64,000 bases of DNA from Rubrivirga sp. SAORIC476 (lineage in GTDB: Bacteria; Bacteroidota; Rhodothermia; Rhodothermales; Rubricoccaceae), in assembly GCF_002283555.1 (NCBI RefSeq), contig NZ_MVOI01000006.1, positions 762,040 to 826,039 of the forward strand. Reading direction: 5' to 3'. The notes beneath the pieces were generated by a model that did no database searches, was not told the DNA's origin, and was given only the letters and a program-made list of their open reading frames with translations. This document shows, piece after piece, positions 35,152 to 44,655 of this stretch (the first letter of the stretch is position 1; every line of letters starts with the position of its first letter). A program made the position numbers and the translations under genes.

Positions 35152-37557
35152 TCAAGTCGCCAGCGCGTAGCGATGTCGCAGCGGGAAGATGTCTCCCCGG
35201 CGGAAGTCGCTGACCGTCGGGACTGTAGGCCAGCGCGTTGCCGGGCGTCGCTGCCCGACGCCCGACGCCGACAGATCTGTCCCCGACACATAGGCCCGGC
35301 GGATGCGCGCGTCGCCGCTGTCGAGAATGTCCAGTGCCGCCTCGGCGTCGGCGCCCGTCAGCACGACCGAGTGCGTGTCCTGCCCCGTCGCCGCCTGGAG
35401 TGCGGCCAGCGACGTGTAGGTCGTCCCGTTGACGGCCCACCGCGTCAGCGTGCCGAGGAAGAGGTAGAGGTTGTAGTCGGAGATCAAAGTGCCCGTCACG
35501 TTGAACGCCTGACCCTCGCTCCGGAACACCGAGTAGAGCGCTGTCAGCCCCGAGGGCGCCCGAACGCACCCGAATCCGCCTGTGTCGTCGATCGTGCATC
35601 GGTCGACCGAGAGCGCGACACCCGTGGGTGGTTGGATGGGACGGATCCCACCCGTGCGGATGTGCATCTCGGACATCGTCCACGTCCCCACCGAGACCCC
35701 CGACGGCAGCACGGGCGCCAAGTTGTCGGACCCGTCGCTGCGTACCACCATGCCGACTGTCACCAGCTCGGCCGTCGTCGGCTGGAGCGGCGAGCGGACG
35801 TTCTCGACGTAGAGGCCCTCCACCTCGACGCGGTCAGCAACACAGTACACGCCGCCGTCGCAGTCTGCCACGAGCCCGCCGACCACCCGAGCGAGGCCGG
35901 GGTTCGGGCTGCCCGGGGCGAGCGCAGCGTGAGTGTAGAACGCCCGTGACGCGTCTTGGGTGTAGTCGCCCGCCGCCGACGGCATCCCGAACCCCGCGTA
36001 CACGTTGCGCTGGAACAGCGCGACCGCGTCCTCGGCCGTCGGCGTGGCGATGGTGTAGACGAAGCCGCGCCCCTTTCCGCTGTCGGTCGCTGGCACCATC
36101 TCGAACCCCAGGCAGTCCCGGATGACCGCCTGCTCGGTAAGGTCCACGATGGTCACGCCGTGGACGGGCATCCGCCGGAACTGAGCGCGCTCGATCGTCA
36201 CGTTGCCGGTGCCCTCCAGCCCGTTCTCGTGGACGTAGCCCTGCGCGGCCAGGCCGGACACCAAGGCCCGCTCGCCCGCCCGGATCGGGTTGCGGTAGTG
36301 GCTGTAGGTGAAGAACGCCTCTCCGAGCGTGGGGTCCTCCGCACCGGTCGGCTGGAGCGTGATGGTGACCGTGTGGGTGCCCGGACCCGTCCCCGACGAG
36401 TAGTCGACGTGGTAGGTCCCGGCCGTCACCGAGGCCGCCGCGTCCACGCGCCCGTACTGGTCGAACGAGGGAGACAGGTTCGTCGCCGAGGGCACCTCCC
36501 AGACCTGCACAAGCCCCTTGTCGGAGTTCGTGTCGTCGATCGTGACGGTGGCCTGGTAGCGACCGCCCGAGATGGCCGACCAAGCGCCCGCCGGGATCGC
36601 GAGCATCCCGGTGAGCAGCGGGAGAGGGTCCGCCGAGTCCTGGCCGCCCTCGAGCACGTCGGAGATCTGCACGCCAGCCGTCACGGCGTCGGAGAGCGTG
36701 CCTGTGGCCCTGTAGCCGCGGGCCAGCGCGAGGACGTGATTCGTCGCCAGCGTCGGCAGCGCGTCGCTACCGCGGAGGCGCGTCGGGGCGGCCTGCCCGC
36801 GGACGTGGTCGAGCATCCGTGCCACCACGTCGGGGTCAGCGGCCAGGTCGCCCGCCGCGTCTGCAAGAGGCGTCACCGGCTCCAACTCGGCGGCTGCATC
36901 CTCAGCGGCCTGGATGCGCCCCCCGAACGTCGCGACATCGGCGCTGGCCTCCTCAGCCTCGGCTGATGCCTCGGCCACCAGGGTCCGCTTGGTCAGAGCC
37001 CGCATCGAGAGAGGGAGCGCGCGCGCGATCGTGGTGAAGGAGTTCAGCCCGGCCGTGAGCTGCGACCAGTCCACCTCGGCCGTTCCGCTGACACCCGAGG
37101 AGTTCTCCGGGTTGATCGTCACGAGTGACGGCGGGTCTCCCGACGCCAGGTAGAACTGAGCCGCCAGCGTCCCCGCATCGAGGTCGGCGAACTTGACCGA
37201 CGACACCCCGCTCACCTTGTGGTCGACTCGGTACACGCCGATCCGCTTGCCGACGGCGCCGTCCAGCGAGAGGTCCACCAGTAGCCTCTCGATGACCTCG
37301 TAGAAGTCGAGTGTGGCCTGAGGGACCGTCGGCAGGAGGTCCTCCTTGGCCGCGGAGTCGACCCACTGCGGCGCCCGCGCCTGCCGAACCGCCGCGGCGC
37401 CGTCGAACGAGATGGTCTCGGCCGTCTCCTCTGCGGTGTCCGCCGCCGCTTCGGCGCGCGCCGCGCCTGAGTTGGCGGCGTCCTTTGCAGCGGTGAGATT
37501 GGCCAGCTCTGCCGCCAGCGCGGCGTCGCTAAAGCTCTGTCCGGGTCGGGATCCCAT
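35152..37557 (-). CDS. Tail fibre / tail-spike-like protein
   Basis: 801 residues from the ATG at 37557, which shares one base with the stop of the upstream hub gene (TAATG). The N-terminal ~60 residues are an Ala-rich coiled coil (AAKDAANSGAARAEAAADTA). A beta-rich middle follows, and residues ~430-740 have repeated short strands with G/N turns (IERAQFRRMPVHGVTIVDLT, VVGGLVADCDGGVYCVADRV) suggestive of a right-handed beta-helix, as in receptor-binding spikes. Position at the distal end of the tail gene block supports a host-recognition fibre. The receptor is unknown. Confidence 0.7.
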   Translation of the reverse strand: MGSRPGQSFSDAALAAELANLTAAKDAANSGAARAEAAADTAEETAETISFDGAAAVRQARAPQWVDSAAKEDLLPTVPQATLDFYEVIERLLVDLSLDGAVGKRIGVYRVDHKVSGVSSVKFADLDAGTLAAQFYLASGDPPSLVTINPENSSGVSGTAEVDWSQLTAGLNSFTTIARALPLSMRALTKRTLVAEASAEAEEASADVATFGGRIQAAEDAAAELEPVTPLADAAGDLAADPDVVARMLDHVRGQAAPTRLRGSDALPTLATNHVLALARGYRATGTLSDAVTAGVQISDVLEGGQDSADPLPLLTGMLAIPAGAWSAISGGRYQATVTIDDTNSDKGLVQVWEVPSATNLSPSFDQYGRVDAAASVTAGTYHVDYSSGTGPGTHTVTITLQPTGAEDPTLGEAFFTYSHYRNPIRAGERALVSGLAAQGYVHENGLEGTGNVTIERAQFRRMPVHGVTIVDLTEQAVIRDCLGFEMVPATDSGKGRGFVYTIATPTAEDAVALFQRNVYAGFGMPSAAGDYTQDASRAFYTHAALAPGSPNPGLARVVGGLVADCDGGVYCVADRVEVEGLYVENVRSPLQPTTAELVTVGMVVRSDGSDNLAPVLPSGVSVGTWTMSEMHIRTGGIRPIQPPTGVALSVDRCTIDDTGGFGCVRAPSGLTALYSVFRSEGQAFNVTGTLISDYNLYLFLGTLTRWAVNGTTYTSLAALQAATGQDTHSVVLTGADAEAALDILDSGDARIRRAYVSGTDLSASGVGQRRPATRWPTVPTVSDFRRGDIFPLRHRYALAT

Positions 37558-40226
37558 TATCCGAGGGTGCTCTGGACGGTCACGCCGTCCGTGTACAGGT
37601 CGAGGCCCGACGCGTCGATCGCGATCGTGCCCTGGAGGAAGTCGCGGCCGAAGGCATCCCACCAGTAGTGCCGGTCCACGTAGAGGCGGTCTCCCGGAGC
37701 GATGCCCACGCCGAACGCAGACGAGATCGTCACCAGGTAGCCGAGCGACGTCGGCTCCACGTCCGCCACCGTGCGATCCGTCACCGTCCCGTCGCCGGCG
37801 ACGTGGCGGAGGGTGCCGCCCACCCGTGGCGCGACGTAAGTCTCCAGCATCGTGCTGGTGGCCACCACCGCGTTTCGCACCGTGGTTCGTGGCCAGTGGC
37901 GAATGACCTGGTGAGGATGCAGCTGCCGAGCGCCAGCGGCGGTCCCGTCGCCCTTCAGCTTCAGGGTGCCACGCAGCGCGGTTGCGCGCGCCGCCTGGCG
38001 GACGGCCTCGATGGCGTCGAGCGCGTCGATCGTGTCGCCGCTGGAGGGCGCGCCCGACCCATAGGCGCCCACCGTCCATCCGGTGTTGTCGCCCCACGTC
38101 GTCGTCTGCCAGGCGAACGCCCCGTCCTGGACGACGAGCGCAGTGTCGGACTCCGCCACCGGTCCGTCCCCGATCTCGTGCGCCTCGGCACGCCCGGCGA
38201 GCGCACCCGGCACGCCGCCCGACAGCATCGCCGCCGCGCCCGTCTTCGAGGCTGGCCGGGTGCGCCCGTCCTCGGCGACCAGGTAGCCCACCTCGACGCG
38301 GTCGATCGACCAGACTTCGGACCCTTGCTCGGCATTGGCCACCGGCACGCCCGACGCCAACGCGAGGCGCGCGCCCTCGAACCAGGTCACGAACGCCCCG
38401 TCGATGGCGAGGCCGTCCGGTGTCACCGCGTAGGTCTGCACGTCCATGTCGATCGGCGCCGTCGACTCACCGGTCTCGTCCAGGAGCCGGATTGCCGTCC
38501 GGTCGAGGTCCTCCGAGAAGTAGTAGAGGGCCGCGGTCGCGCCGCTGTCCAGGTCGTCCGAGATGTCGCCCTCCAACTCCGTCGCGCCCACCACGACCGC
38601 CTTCGTCAGGGTGAGGACCGGAGACGCCGACGCGTGGGTACCGCCGACCGGGTTCGAGAAGCGGACCTTGATGCCGGCCGGCACGATCGCCGTTCCGTCG
38701 ACGTGGTCGGGGTAGCTGGCTAGGAACGGGTCGATGGGGATCCGGACGCTGTCGCCGGGGAGGCTTGGGGCGGTCGCTGTCACGACGCTCCGCTTCACCG
38801 AGTACGTGTCTCCGTCGCGCGTCTCGACGCCGACCGCGAGGTAGGCCGGTCGCGCCTGCTTCGTGTCGTCGAACGCGCCCGTGTAGGGCTGCCACTGGAG
38901 GCGCGACCGGAAACGGATCACCGCGTTCGGGTCCGAGGGGATGCGCACGACGCCGCCCTGAGCGATCACCGGGCGCGATGGCGTTGCGCGGTCGTCCGAG
39001 AACCGAGCGGCCCACACGTCGCCAGCCGTCGGCTGGAACGGGGGCGTCCCGGTCGTGAGGCTGAACCGCTGGCAGACCGTCGGCCCCGTCGCCGAAGTCA
39101 CCCCTCCGGAGCCAGTCCCTCCGCCGGTCATGCTCCATCCCTGCGCAACGGTCGCGCCTGCTGAGCCTGCCGTCTCGAACGACCCGTTCGACATCAGGTC
39201 GTCCAGGTCCGGCCGGAAGTCGTACTCCACCTCGACGCGTCGCATCGGCACGCCGCCGCTGTCGTCCGGCGCCCCCTGCCAGTTCCAGCCCCACGTGTCC
39301 ACGACCGGATTCCGTGCGGCGGCGGTCTGCGCATCGTTGTCGATCGCCCCGGAGTTCGCGTCGTACGCGAACTCCGGAATGGTACCCGCCCCGCCGCTGG
39401 CGAGGGCGCGCGCCAGAGCCGAGCGCTGGGTCATGTACCAGCGCCCCTCGCTCTGATACAGCCTCGCCTGGAGGCGCCGAGCGATCGTACGGACGGCGTC
39501 CCGCTCCGAGACGCTCGCGCCGTCCACGAGCCACGCCCGTTGCCGGGCACCCACCGCGCGCACCGGGTCCACTGAGGCCGGGACATGGGTCGTCGGCACC
39601 CACGGCCTCCAGTCGACGCAGGTCGTCAGCCCGGTCCACAGGTCGTCCGCCGACCCGATGGCCTGGAGGATGCGAGCCAGCCCCGTCTGGAACCGCTCGA
39701 TGGTGTCCAGGTCGTCCGAGTCTCCGAACGCCCCGGCCGGCGCCCCGCTTCCGGCGAACGCGCGCCCGGCCGACACATGCAGCCCGCCTGCGAACCGCAG
39801 CTGCAGCGCGTCGGAACCCGCGTAGGTCCTCGCGTCGACGGACTCCGGGAGCAGGAAGCCAGCGAACTGAGTCGTCCAGCCGCTGTCGTCGAGGCCGTAC
39901 GACACGCCCGGCGTGACTGTCGTGGACCTCTGGATCGCGAGCGCCACGAACCCGTCCGGACGCCCGGCGAGAGGCAGCGTCATACCGGCCTGCCCGAAGC
40001 CCGGCGCCTGGCGGAGCATGAGCTGTGCCGCCGCCGGAGCCGCCGGGCCCAGCGACGGCACGCCACCCGACTCTCCCATCGACCACTCTGCGACGCACTG
40101 GAGGCACGGCAGCACCGTCGTCCCACCGAGGTAACCCGCCACCAGAACGAGCGCGCGGTAGAGCGGCCCGTCCTGGCCGACCCATTCGGCTGCCAGCGCC
40201 GTGCCGTAGGTGGTGCTCGGTGTCAC
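37557..40226 (-). CDS. Tail tip / hub structural protein
   Basis: 889 residues from a GTG at 40226 that overlaps the tape-measure stop (GTGA), which indicates translational coupling. The N-terminus (MTPSTTYGTALAAEWVGQDG) and the long beta-rich body have no catalytic motif I recognise. By position between the tape measure and the fibre, and by size, it should be the distal tail/hub component that joins tube and fibre. A role in DNA ejection is inference from synteny. Confidence 0.65.
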   Translation of the reverse strand: MTPSTTYGTALAAEWVGQDGPLYRALVLVAGYLGGTTVLPCLQCVAEWSMGESGGVPSLGPAAPAAAQLMLRQAPGFGQAGMTLPLAGRPDGFVALAIQRSTTVTPGVSYGLDDSGWTTQFAGFLLPESVDARTYAGSDALQLRFAGGLHVSAGRAFAGSGAPAGAFGDSDDLDTIERFQTGLARILQAIGSADDLWTGLTTCVDWRPWVPTTHVPASVDPVRAVGARQRAWLVDGASVSERDAVRTIARRLQARLYQSEGRWYMTQRSALARALASGGAGTIPEFAYDANSGAIDNDAQTAAARNPVVDTWGWNWQGAPDDSGGVPMRRVEVEYDFRPDLDDLMSNGSFETAGSAGATVAQGWSMTGGGTGSGGVTSATGPTVCQRFSLTTGTPPFQPTAGDVWAARFSDDRATPSRPVIAQGGVVRIPSDPNAVIRFRSRLQWQPYTGAFDDTKQARPAYLAVGVETRDGDTYSVKRSVVTATAPSLPGDSVRIPIDPFLASYPDHVDGTAIVPAGIKVRFSNPVGGTHASASPVLTLTKAVVVGATELEGDISDDLDSGATAALYYFSEDLDRTAIRLLDETGESTAPIDMDVQTYAVTPDGLAIDGAFVTWFEGARLALASGVPVANAEQGSEVWSIDRVEVGYLVAEDGRTRPASKTGAAAMLSGGVPGALAGRAEAHEIGDGPVAESDTALVVQDGAFAWQTTTWGDNTGWTVGAYGSGAPSSGDTIDALDAIEAVRQAARATALRGTLKLKGDGTAAGARQLHPHQVIRHWPRTTVRNAVVATSTMLETYVAPRVGGTLRHVAGDGTVTDRTVADVEPTSLGYLVTISSAFGVGIAPGDRLYVDRHYWWDAFGRDFLQGTIAIDASGLDLYTDGVTVQSTLG

Positions 40227-42550
40227 TGGAGCACCCCCGGCCCGGAGCCGATCCGAAGCTCCTCCTGGAGGCCCGTGCGTACGCTGGCCACACTCACCTG
40301 GTGCGGAATGAAGATGCCGCCGGGCACAGCTCGCGCGCCGCCCGTGGACACGTTGACGCTGATCGCCGGGATCAGGCCACCGGCCGAGACGCCGCCGCCG
40401 CCCGCGACTGCGTTCGACAGCCCCGCCCCGCCCGCGATCGTCGCGATGGCCGAGCCGATGAACCCGCCGATCCCACCGGTGCCGGCGTTGAAGACCGCCG
40501 AGAGCCCCTTGAGGATGAGCGCCTTCGCGATGGCGGCCGCGATCGAGGCGGCGACGTCGGAGAACACGCCGATGATGCCCTGTCCGAGCGAGACGGCGGC
40601 GGCCTTCAGCGACTCCAGCGGGTTCCGGAACGCGACCATCTCGCCCACGGCGTCTCCCACCGCCTGGGCGACGCCGACGACCGCATCCTCAATGGCGACG
40701 AACGCCGTCCGGTACGCGTACGCCATCTCCAGCTGGCTCTCGTCGAGGCCCGGCGCCTGCTCCCTCGCGAGCCGAGGCAGACGAAACCGTCCGACCACGT
40801 CGTCCGCGGCCAGCTTCGGCGCCCGGCGCTGGATCAGGTCGAACGCCGCCGTCTGCTCCGCCATCATCGAGCGGAACTCGTCTGCGTAGCGACGGAACGC
40901 CGCGGCCCCGTCGCCGCCCGCCACCTGCGCAGCCGAGGCCATGGCTCCACGCAGCGCATCGAGGCGAGCACGCCCGGCATCCAGGGGCGTCATCTGGCCC
41001 GCCTCGGTCATGCGCTCGATGCCCAGCAGCGTCGTCCGGAGCGAGTCGCGGATGCCGTCGAGCTGCGACCGCGTCTCGGCCGTCGCCGTCGACACGTCAC
41101 CCGCTGCCGCGGCGACGCTCTCGCCCACCCCGGACCCGAGGTCATCCATCGTGGCCATCGCCCCGGCCACCGCCGATCGTGCGTCCGCGGTCGCGGCCGC
41201 CAGCTCGGCGCGGATGGAGCCCCCGGCTGCCTGGAACGTGTCCCCGATCTTGTCGCCGGCGGAGCGGAGGTCGGCCGAGAGCCGCGCCACGTTGGCCGCA
41301 CTGGCCGCGACCGCCTCCGGCGAGACGATGTTCTCGATGCGCGCCTGCACGCCCTCGATCGTCGACGCGACGTCGTCCGCTCCGAGCGCCTCCGCCACGC
41401 GCCGCGCGGGCTCCAGGAGCTTAGCCCCCAGGCCCGACATCGTACGGATCAGACGCAGGAACGCGCCCTCGACGCGCGCCTGCACGAGCCCCATCGCGGC
41501 CGTCGTCGCGGAGACCACGCCCTGCCAGAGGTCGCGGAAGAAGGCCGAGATCCCCGCCCAGTTCTTGTAGATCAGGTAGGCTGCCGCCGCGAATGCCGCC
41601 ACCACAGCCGTGATCGCGATGATCTTCGCCGTGAGGATCAGCGTCGATCGGTTCACCGCCAGCAGCGCCGCGCGGATCTTCGGCAGCACCACCAGCAGCG
41701 TGCCCAGCGCGACCAGGAGCGGACCGGCCGCCGCCGCCAGGCCTGCAACCACCAGGATGCTCGCCTTCACCGGCACCGGCAGGGCCTGGAATCGCAGCGT
41801 GAGGTCGTTCAGGAGGTTGATGACCGGGTTCAGCGCCACCAGGATGAGCTGCCCGAACTGCTCCGAGAGGTCGCCGACGTTGTTCGTGAACTGCTTCAGC
41901 GGACCCGTGCCCGCCCGTGCCGCCGCGGCCGCCGTCCCGCCGTACTGCACCTCGAGCTCGTCGAGGATGAGGTTCTGCGCCTCCGCGATGCGTCCCGTCT
42001 CCGCGAGGTTCTTGATCACCTCCTTCTGCGAGTCCGAGAACTGGACACCGGCGCGAGACATCGCCGTGATGCCGCGGACCGGGTCGTTGAGCGCCTTGCC
42101 CACCATGATCGCCGAGCTCTGCAGGTCCGTCCCCAGCTTCGCCGAGAGGTCCAGCACCGCGACCTGCGCCCGGTCGAACTGGTCGCCGGCCACCTTGCCG
42201 AACGTCAGCATCTGCTGCGTGACCCCGGTCAGGATCTCCTCGTCACCGAACAGCGAGGTCTGCTGCAGCTCCGACGCCTGCGCCGTCAGCTGCTCGATGG
42301 TCCGACCGGCGACGCCTCCCGTAGACCGGATGCCGTTCTCGACCGCCGCGATCGCCTTCGCCTGCTTGTCCCATGCCCGCACCGAGAGCGCGCCCAGCGC
42401 CACGATCGGCGCCGTCACGTAGGCCGACATGCTCTTGCCGACGCCCTGCATCTGGCGGCCGAGGCGGACGACGTCGCCGTTCGCCTCTCGAAACGCCTTC
42501 CGCATCGACGAGAGGTCGGCCCCGATCCGGACTTTCAGTTCACCGAGCAT
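40223..42550 (-). CDS. Tail tape measure protein
   Basis: 775 residues. The N-terminal MLGELKVRIGADLSSMRKAF and the KVAGDQFDRAQVAVLDLSAK / SAIMVGKALNDPVRGI segment are hallmarks of siphovirus tape-measure proteins. Hydrophobic segments lie near 275-310 (ILVVAGLAAAAGPLLVALGT) and near 330, followed by long helical Ala-rich coiled coil and a Gly-rich C-terminus. It sets tail length, and at about 0.15 nm per residue the helical part would predict a tail on the order of 115 nm (family rule, not measured). It starts 3 bases after the T-frame stop. Confidence 0.93.
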   Translation of the reverse strand: MLGELKVRIGADLSSMRKAFREANGDVVRLGRQMQGVGKSMSAYVTAPIVALGALSVRAWDKQAKAIAAVENGIRSTGGVAGRTIEQLTAQASELQQTSLFGDEEILTGVTQQMLTFGKVAGDQFDRAQVAVLDLSAKLGTDLQSSAIMVGKALNDPVRGITAMSRAGVQFSDSQKEVIKNLAETGRIAEAQNLILDELEVQYGGTAAAAARAGTGPLKQFTNNVGDLSEQFGQLILVALNPVINLLNDLTLRFQALPVPVKASILVVAGLAAAAGPLLVALGTLLVVLPKIRAALLAVNRSTLILTAKIIAITAVVAAFAAAAYLIYKNWAGISAFFRDLWQGVVSATTAAMGLVQARVEGAFLRLIRTMSGLGAKLLEPARRVAEALGADDVASTIEGVQARIENIVSPEAVAASAANVARLSADLRSAGDKIGDTFQAAGGSIRAELAAATADARSAVAGAMATMDDLGSGVGESVAAAAGDVSTATAETRSQLDGIRDSLRTTLLGIERMTEAGQMTPLDAGRARLDALRGAMASAAQVAGGDGAAAFRRYADEFRSMMAEQTAAFDLIQRRAPKLAADDVVGRFRLPRLAREQAPGLDESQLEMAYAYRTAFVAIEDAVVGVAQAVGDAVGEMVAFRNPLESLKAAAVSLGQGIIGVFSDVAASIAAAIAKALILKGLSAVFNAGTGGIGGFIGSAIATIAGGAGLSNAVAGGGGVSAGGLIPAISVNVSTGGARAVPGGIFIPHQVSVASVRTGLQEELRIGSGPGVLQ

Positions 42551-42553
42551 GGT

Positions 42554-42928
42554 CTACGCGAGGGCCGGTGGTGCGGAGGAGGCATCCGCTGGAGGGAACC
42601 AGTGAGGGTGACGGCGCCGGACGGCCGCCGCGTCCCCGCCTCGGGGAGCGGTCGGGGCGACGAGCCCGAGCATGGGTCCGGCCGCCTCGGCCTTGCCGGC
42701 GAGCGCGTCGGCGACCATCCCGGCGCGGATGCGATCTGCGGCGAGATGGCCCATCACGGCGTCGAGGTACTGGCGGAGGCTGAGGAAGTCGAGGTCGGCG
42801 TCGGTCGGTCGGTAGCCCAGCAGCCCGAAGCACATCCTGTCGCGGACCGTCCGCGACAGGAACTGGCTCAGCGCGGGCGCTTCCGCCGGTCGGCCGCGGA
42901 CTGCGTCTTGCGTTCCGCGGCCGCCGAC
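42554..42928 (-). CDS. Tail assembly chaperone, -1 frame extension (GT-type)
   Basis: The second frame is open from the slippery site at 42928 to the stop at 42554, 124 codons. It continues through LSQFLSRTVRDRMCFGLLGYRP and DLDFLSLRQYLDAVM. The ATG at 42835 could serve as an independent start, but the upstream in-phase coding is continuous and similar in style. As in lambda G/GT, a minority of ribosomes shifting -1 would make a ~245-residue fusion with the G-type chaperone that recruits tail tube subunits and tape measure. Confidence 0.75.
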   Translation of the reverse strand, partial: VGGRGTQDAVRGRPAEAPALSQFLSRTVRDRMCFGLLGYRPTDADLDFLSLRQYLDAVMGHLAADRIRAGMVADALAGKAEAAGPMLGLVAPTAPRGGDAAAVRRRHPHWFPPADASSAPPALA

Positions 42929-43290
42929 TTTCCCTCCGCCTCCTCCTCGGCCAGACCCTGCAGCGGCGCCATGATCTGGGGCAGCAGGCGCCCGAGGTCG
43001 CCGAACGAGATCAGGTCGGTCACGTCCTCCTCGACCAGGTCCTCGTCGAAGGGCAGCATCCCAGCGTAGACGAGCTGCCCGACCTTGCCGAGCATCGGCG
43101 CGAACGCCTCCATCCCGGCGTCGTCACCGAGGCCGTCGAGGTCCTCCAGAATCCTGGGGATGTCGATCCCCTTGGCCGAGGCCAAACGGAACGTCACGTT
43201 GCCGAGAAACCACGGGTGCTCCTCGTGCAGGATGGTGAGCCGGACCGTGTCCGGGTGCTGAAGCAGGCGCTCTGCGCGGGTCTGAGGCAT
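42868..43290 (-). CDS. Tail assembly chaperone (G-type)
   Basis: 140 residues (MPQTRAERLLQHPDTVRLTI), with a helical C-terminus rich in Glu/Lys (EEEAEGKSAAAERKTQ). It lies between the tail tube and tape-measure genes, the standard place of the chaperone. Twenty codons before its stop is the heptamer GGGAAAG in the G-GGA-AAG phase, permitting a -1 shift into the downstream frame. The unshifted product ends in a basic tail (DRRKRPR). Confidence 0.8.
   Translation of the reverse strand: MPQTRAERLLQHPDTVRLTILHEEHPWFLGNVTFRLASAKGIDIPRILEDLDGLGDDAGMEAFAPMLGKVGQLVYAGMLPFDEDLVEEDVTDLISFGDLGRLLPQIMAPLQGLAEEEAEGKSAAAERKTQSAADRRKRPR
42928..42934 (-). promoter_or_regulatory. Programmed -1 ribosomal frameshift site GGGAAAG
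   Basis: Read on the minus strand, G GGA AAG lies in phase with the chaperone frame (GGA and AAG are codons) and fits the X-XXY-YYZ rule. The -1 frame is open across the join and stays open for 124 codons. It is the heptamer reported for phage lambda's G/GT genes. Confidence 0.85.
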
Positions 43291-43315
43291 CGAGGGAAGG
43301 TTTCTGTGGAAACGT

Positions 43316-43335
43316 CTGGGCGGACAGGCGCCCGG
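43316..43335 (-). terminator. Hairpin after tail tube gene
   Basis: CTGGGCG and CGCCCGG arms (one wobble pair), 6-base loop, directly after the tail-tube stop. Read leftward it is followed by CAGACGTTTCC. It may be a partial terminator that lowers expression of the chaperone and tape-measure genes relative to the tube. Confidence 0.45.
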
Positions 43336-43336
43336 G

Positions 43337-44179
43337 TCAGGTGGTGGCCTGGCGGGTGAGGGCGCCGGTGCCCTCCAGCGTCGCCGACACGGTCACCTGC
43401 CCCGCGTAGGGGGCCGTGATCGAGACTGAGGCGGGGTAGGCCGAGCCGGTGTACTCGCTCGCGTCCACCGTCTGCGTGCCCAGGAGCACCGTCAGCGGCG
43501 TCGCGGCATCCGTCGCCAAGAAGGCCGAGAGCAGTCCCGCGAGGCCGGTGCCGAGGCCGCTGGAGTTGTTGATGACAGGGCCATCGGCCACCAGCGTGAC
43601 GCCCGTCTTCACGATGTCCTGCGCCGACTTGGTCAGGCTGGTAGTGGTCGGGCGCGCGTCGAACGTGAACGACAGGCCGCCGACGCTCACGACCACCCCC
43701 AGCGGCTCCGTGCTCACGCCGAGAACCGTGTCCTGGATCGCCTTGAACGCGTCCGAGCCCGTCGCCAGCGGGTCGTAGTAGTCGAACGAGAGCGACAGTT
43801 CGAACGACCGCGTGTTCGGGTCCAGGGTCCGGCTCATGCCAGACGTCGCGTTGACCACGTCGGTCAGGTTGAGCGAGAACGACAGGCCTGCCTCCGTCAG
43901 CCCCTTCAGCGGATCCGTGTCGATCGTCACGGTCAACGGCGCACCGGTGGCGTGTCCCGTGATCAGGTCGCCGCCGCTCGCGTCGACGAGGCCATCAGCT
44001 TGCACCGACCAGGAGCGCACGCCGTCGGTCTTCGCCATCCAGTTGGCCAGCCCGTCGTGCACCGCGTCATCCAGCGCCTGGCTCACGGTGAGCGTGCCAC
44101 CGGTCGTGCAGCCGATCATGTTGCCCGCCGCGAGAAGCGCCAGGTCGAGGGAGGGGAGCGTCGTCGTGGGAGCGGGCAT
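43337..44179 (-). CDS. Major tail (tube) protein
   Basis: 280 residues from the ATG at 44179 (MPAPTTTLPSLDLALLAAGN), 2 bases after the stop of the terminator-protein gene. It is a beta-rich protein with many Thr/Ser/Gly residues (TVTIDTDPLKGLTEAGLSFS). The last ~80 residues (LLGTQTVDASEYTGSAYPAS, VSATLEGTGALT) look like an added Ig-like or sandwich domain. Position before the frameshifted chaperones and tape measure defines it as the tube subunit that polymerises around the tape measure. Confidence 0.75.
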   Translation of the reverse strand: MPAPTTTLPSLDLALLAAGNMIGCTTGGTLTVSQALDDAVHDGLANWMAKTDGVRSWSVQADGLVDASGGDLITGHATGAPLTVTIDTDPLKGLTEAGLSFSLNLTDVVNATSGMSRTLDPNTRSFELSLSFDYYDPLATGSDAFKAIQDTVLGVSTEPLGVVVSVGGLSFTFDARPTTTSLTKSAQDIVKTGVTLVADGPVINNSSGLGTGLAGLLSAFLATDAATPLTVLLGTQTVDASEYTGSAYPASVSITAPYAGQVTVSATLEGTGALTRQATT

Positions 44180-44181
44180 GG

Positions 44182-44655
44182 TTACTCGCCGGGAGCGGCG
44201 GGCTGGTAGAGCGTGTAGCGGAAGCGGATCGGGATGCCCCACGGGCGCGCACCCGGAGGCGGCTCCCGGAAGGGGTCACCGTTGAGGTCGAGCGTCGCGG
44301 CCGTCATCTGGATCTCGGTTGCGGAGGTCCCCTCCGCATCGTCCGGCACGGCGAACCGCCGCCCCAACTGGTTCACCAGGACCTGCACGATGGCCTCGGC
44401 ACCGGCGAGCGTCGAGGCCCGCGCCACCATCGAGAGGGTGGCCGTCACCGAGCGCGTCGTGTCCGAGCGCTGGGTCTCCACCTCGGTTGCACCCTGGACC
44501 TCGACGTAGGGCAGGTCCGAGCCCTGCTCCGGATCGACGGCCACCCCGCCCGCCGCCGGACTGGCGACGCCGGCGGCCACGAGCGCAGCGGCGCCCGCGC
44601 CCGAGGTCAGGCGCGCGATCGCGGCGAGGCGGAGCGGAGGAGCGGTGGAGGTCAC
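44182..44655 (-). CDS. Tail completion/terminator protein (DUF3168-like)
   Basis: 157 residues (MTSTAPPLRLAAIARLTSGA). The segment SDLPYVEVQGATEVETQRSD followed by ATLSMVARASTLAGAEAIVQ fits tail-terminator proteins of the DUF3168 class, which cap the tail tube and bind the head connector. It overlaps the gp10-like gene upstream by 4 bases (ATGA-type) and is followed directly by the tube gene, the usual order. Confidence 0.7.
   Translation of the reverse strand: MTSTAPPLRLAAIARLTSGAGAAALVAAGVASPAAGGVAVDPEQGSDLPYVEVQGATEVETQRSDTTRSVTATLSMVARASTLAGAEAIVQVLVNQLGRRFAVPDDAEGTSATEIQMTAATLDLNGDPFREPPPGARPWGIPIRFRYTLYQPAAPGE

Noticed and set aside
34563-35291. Longer version (242 codons) of the small membrane protein
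   Set aside because: The extra N-terminal 159 residues overlap two other genes and are Arg/Ser-rich noise.
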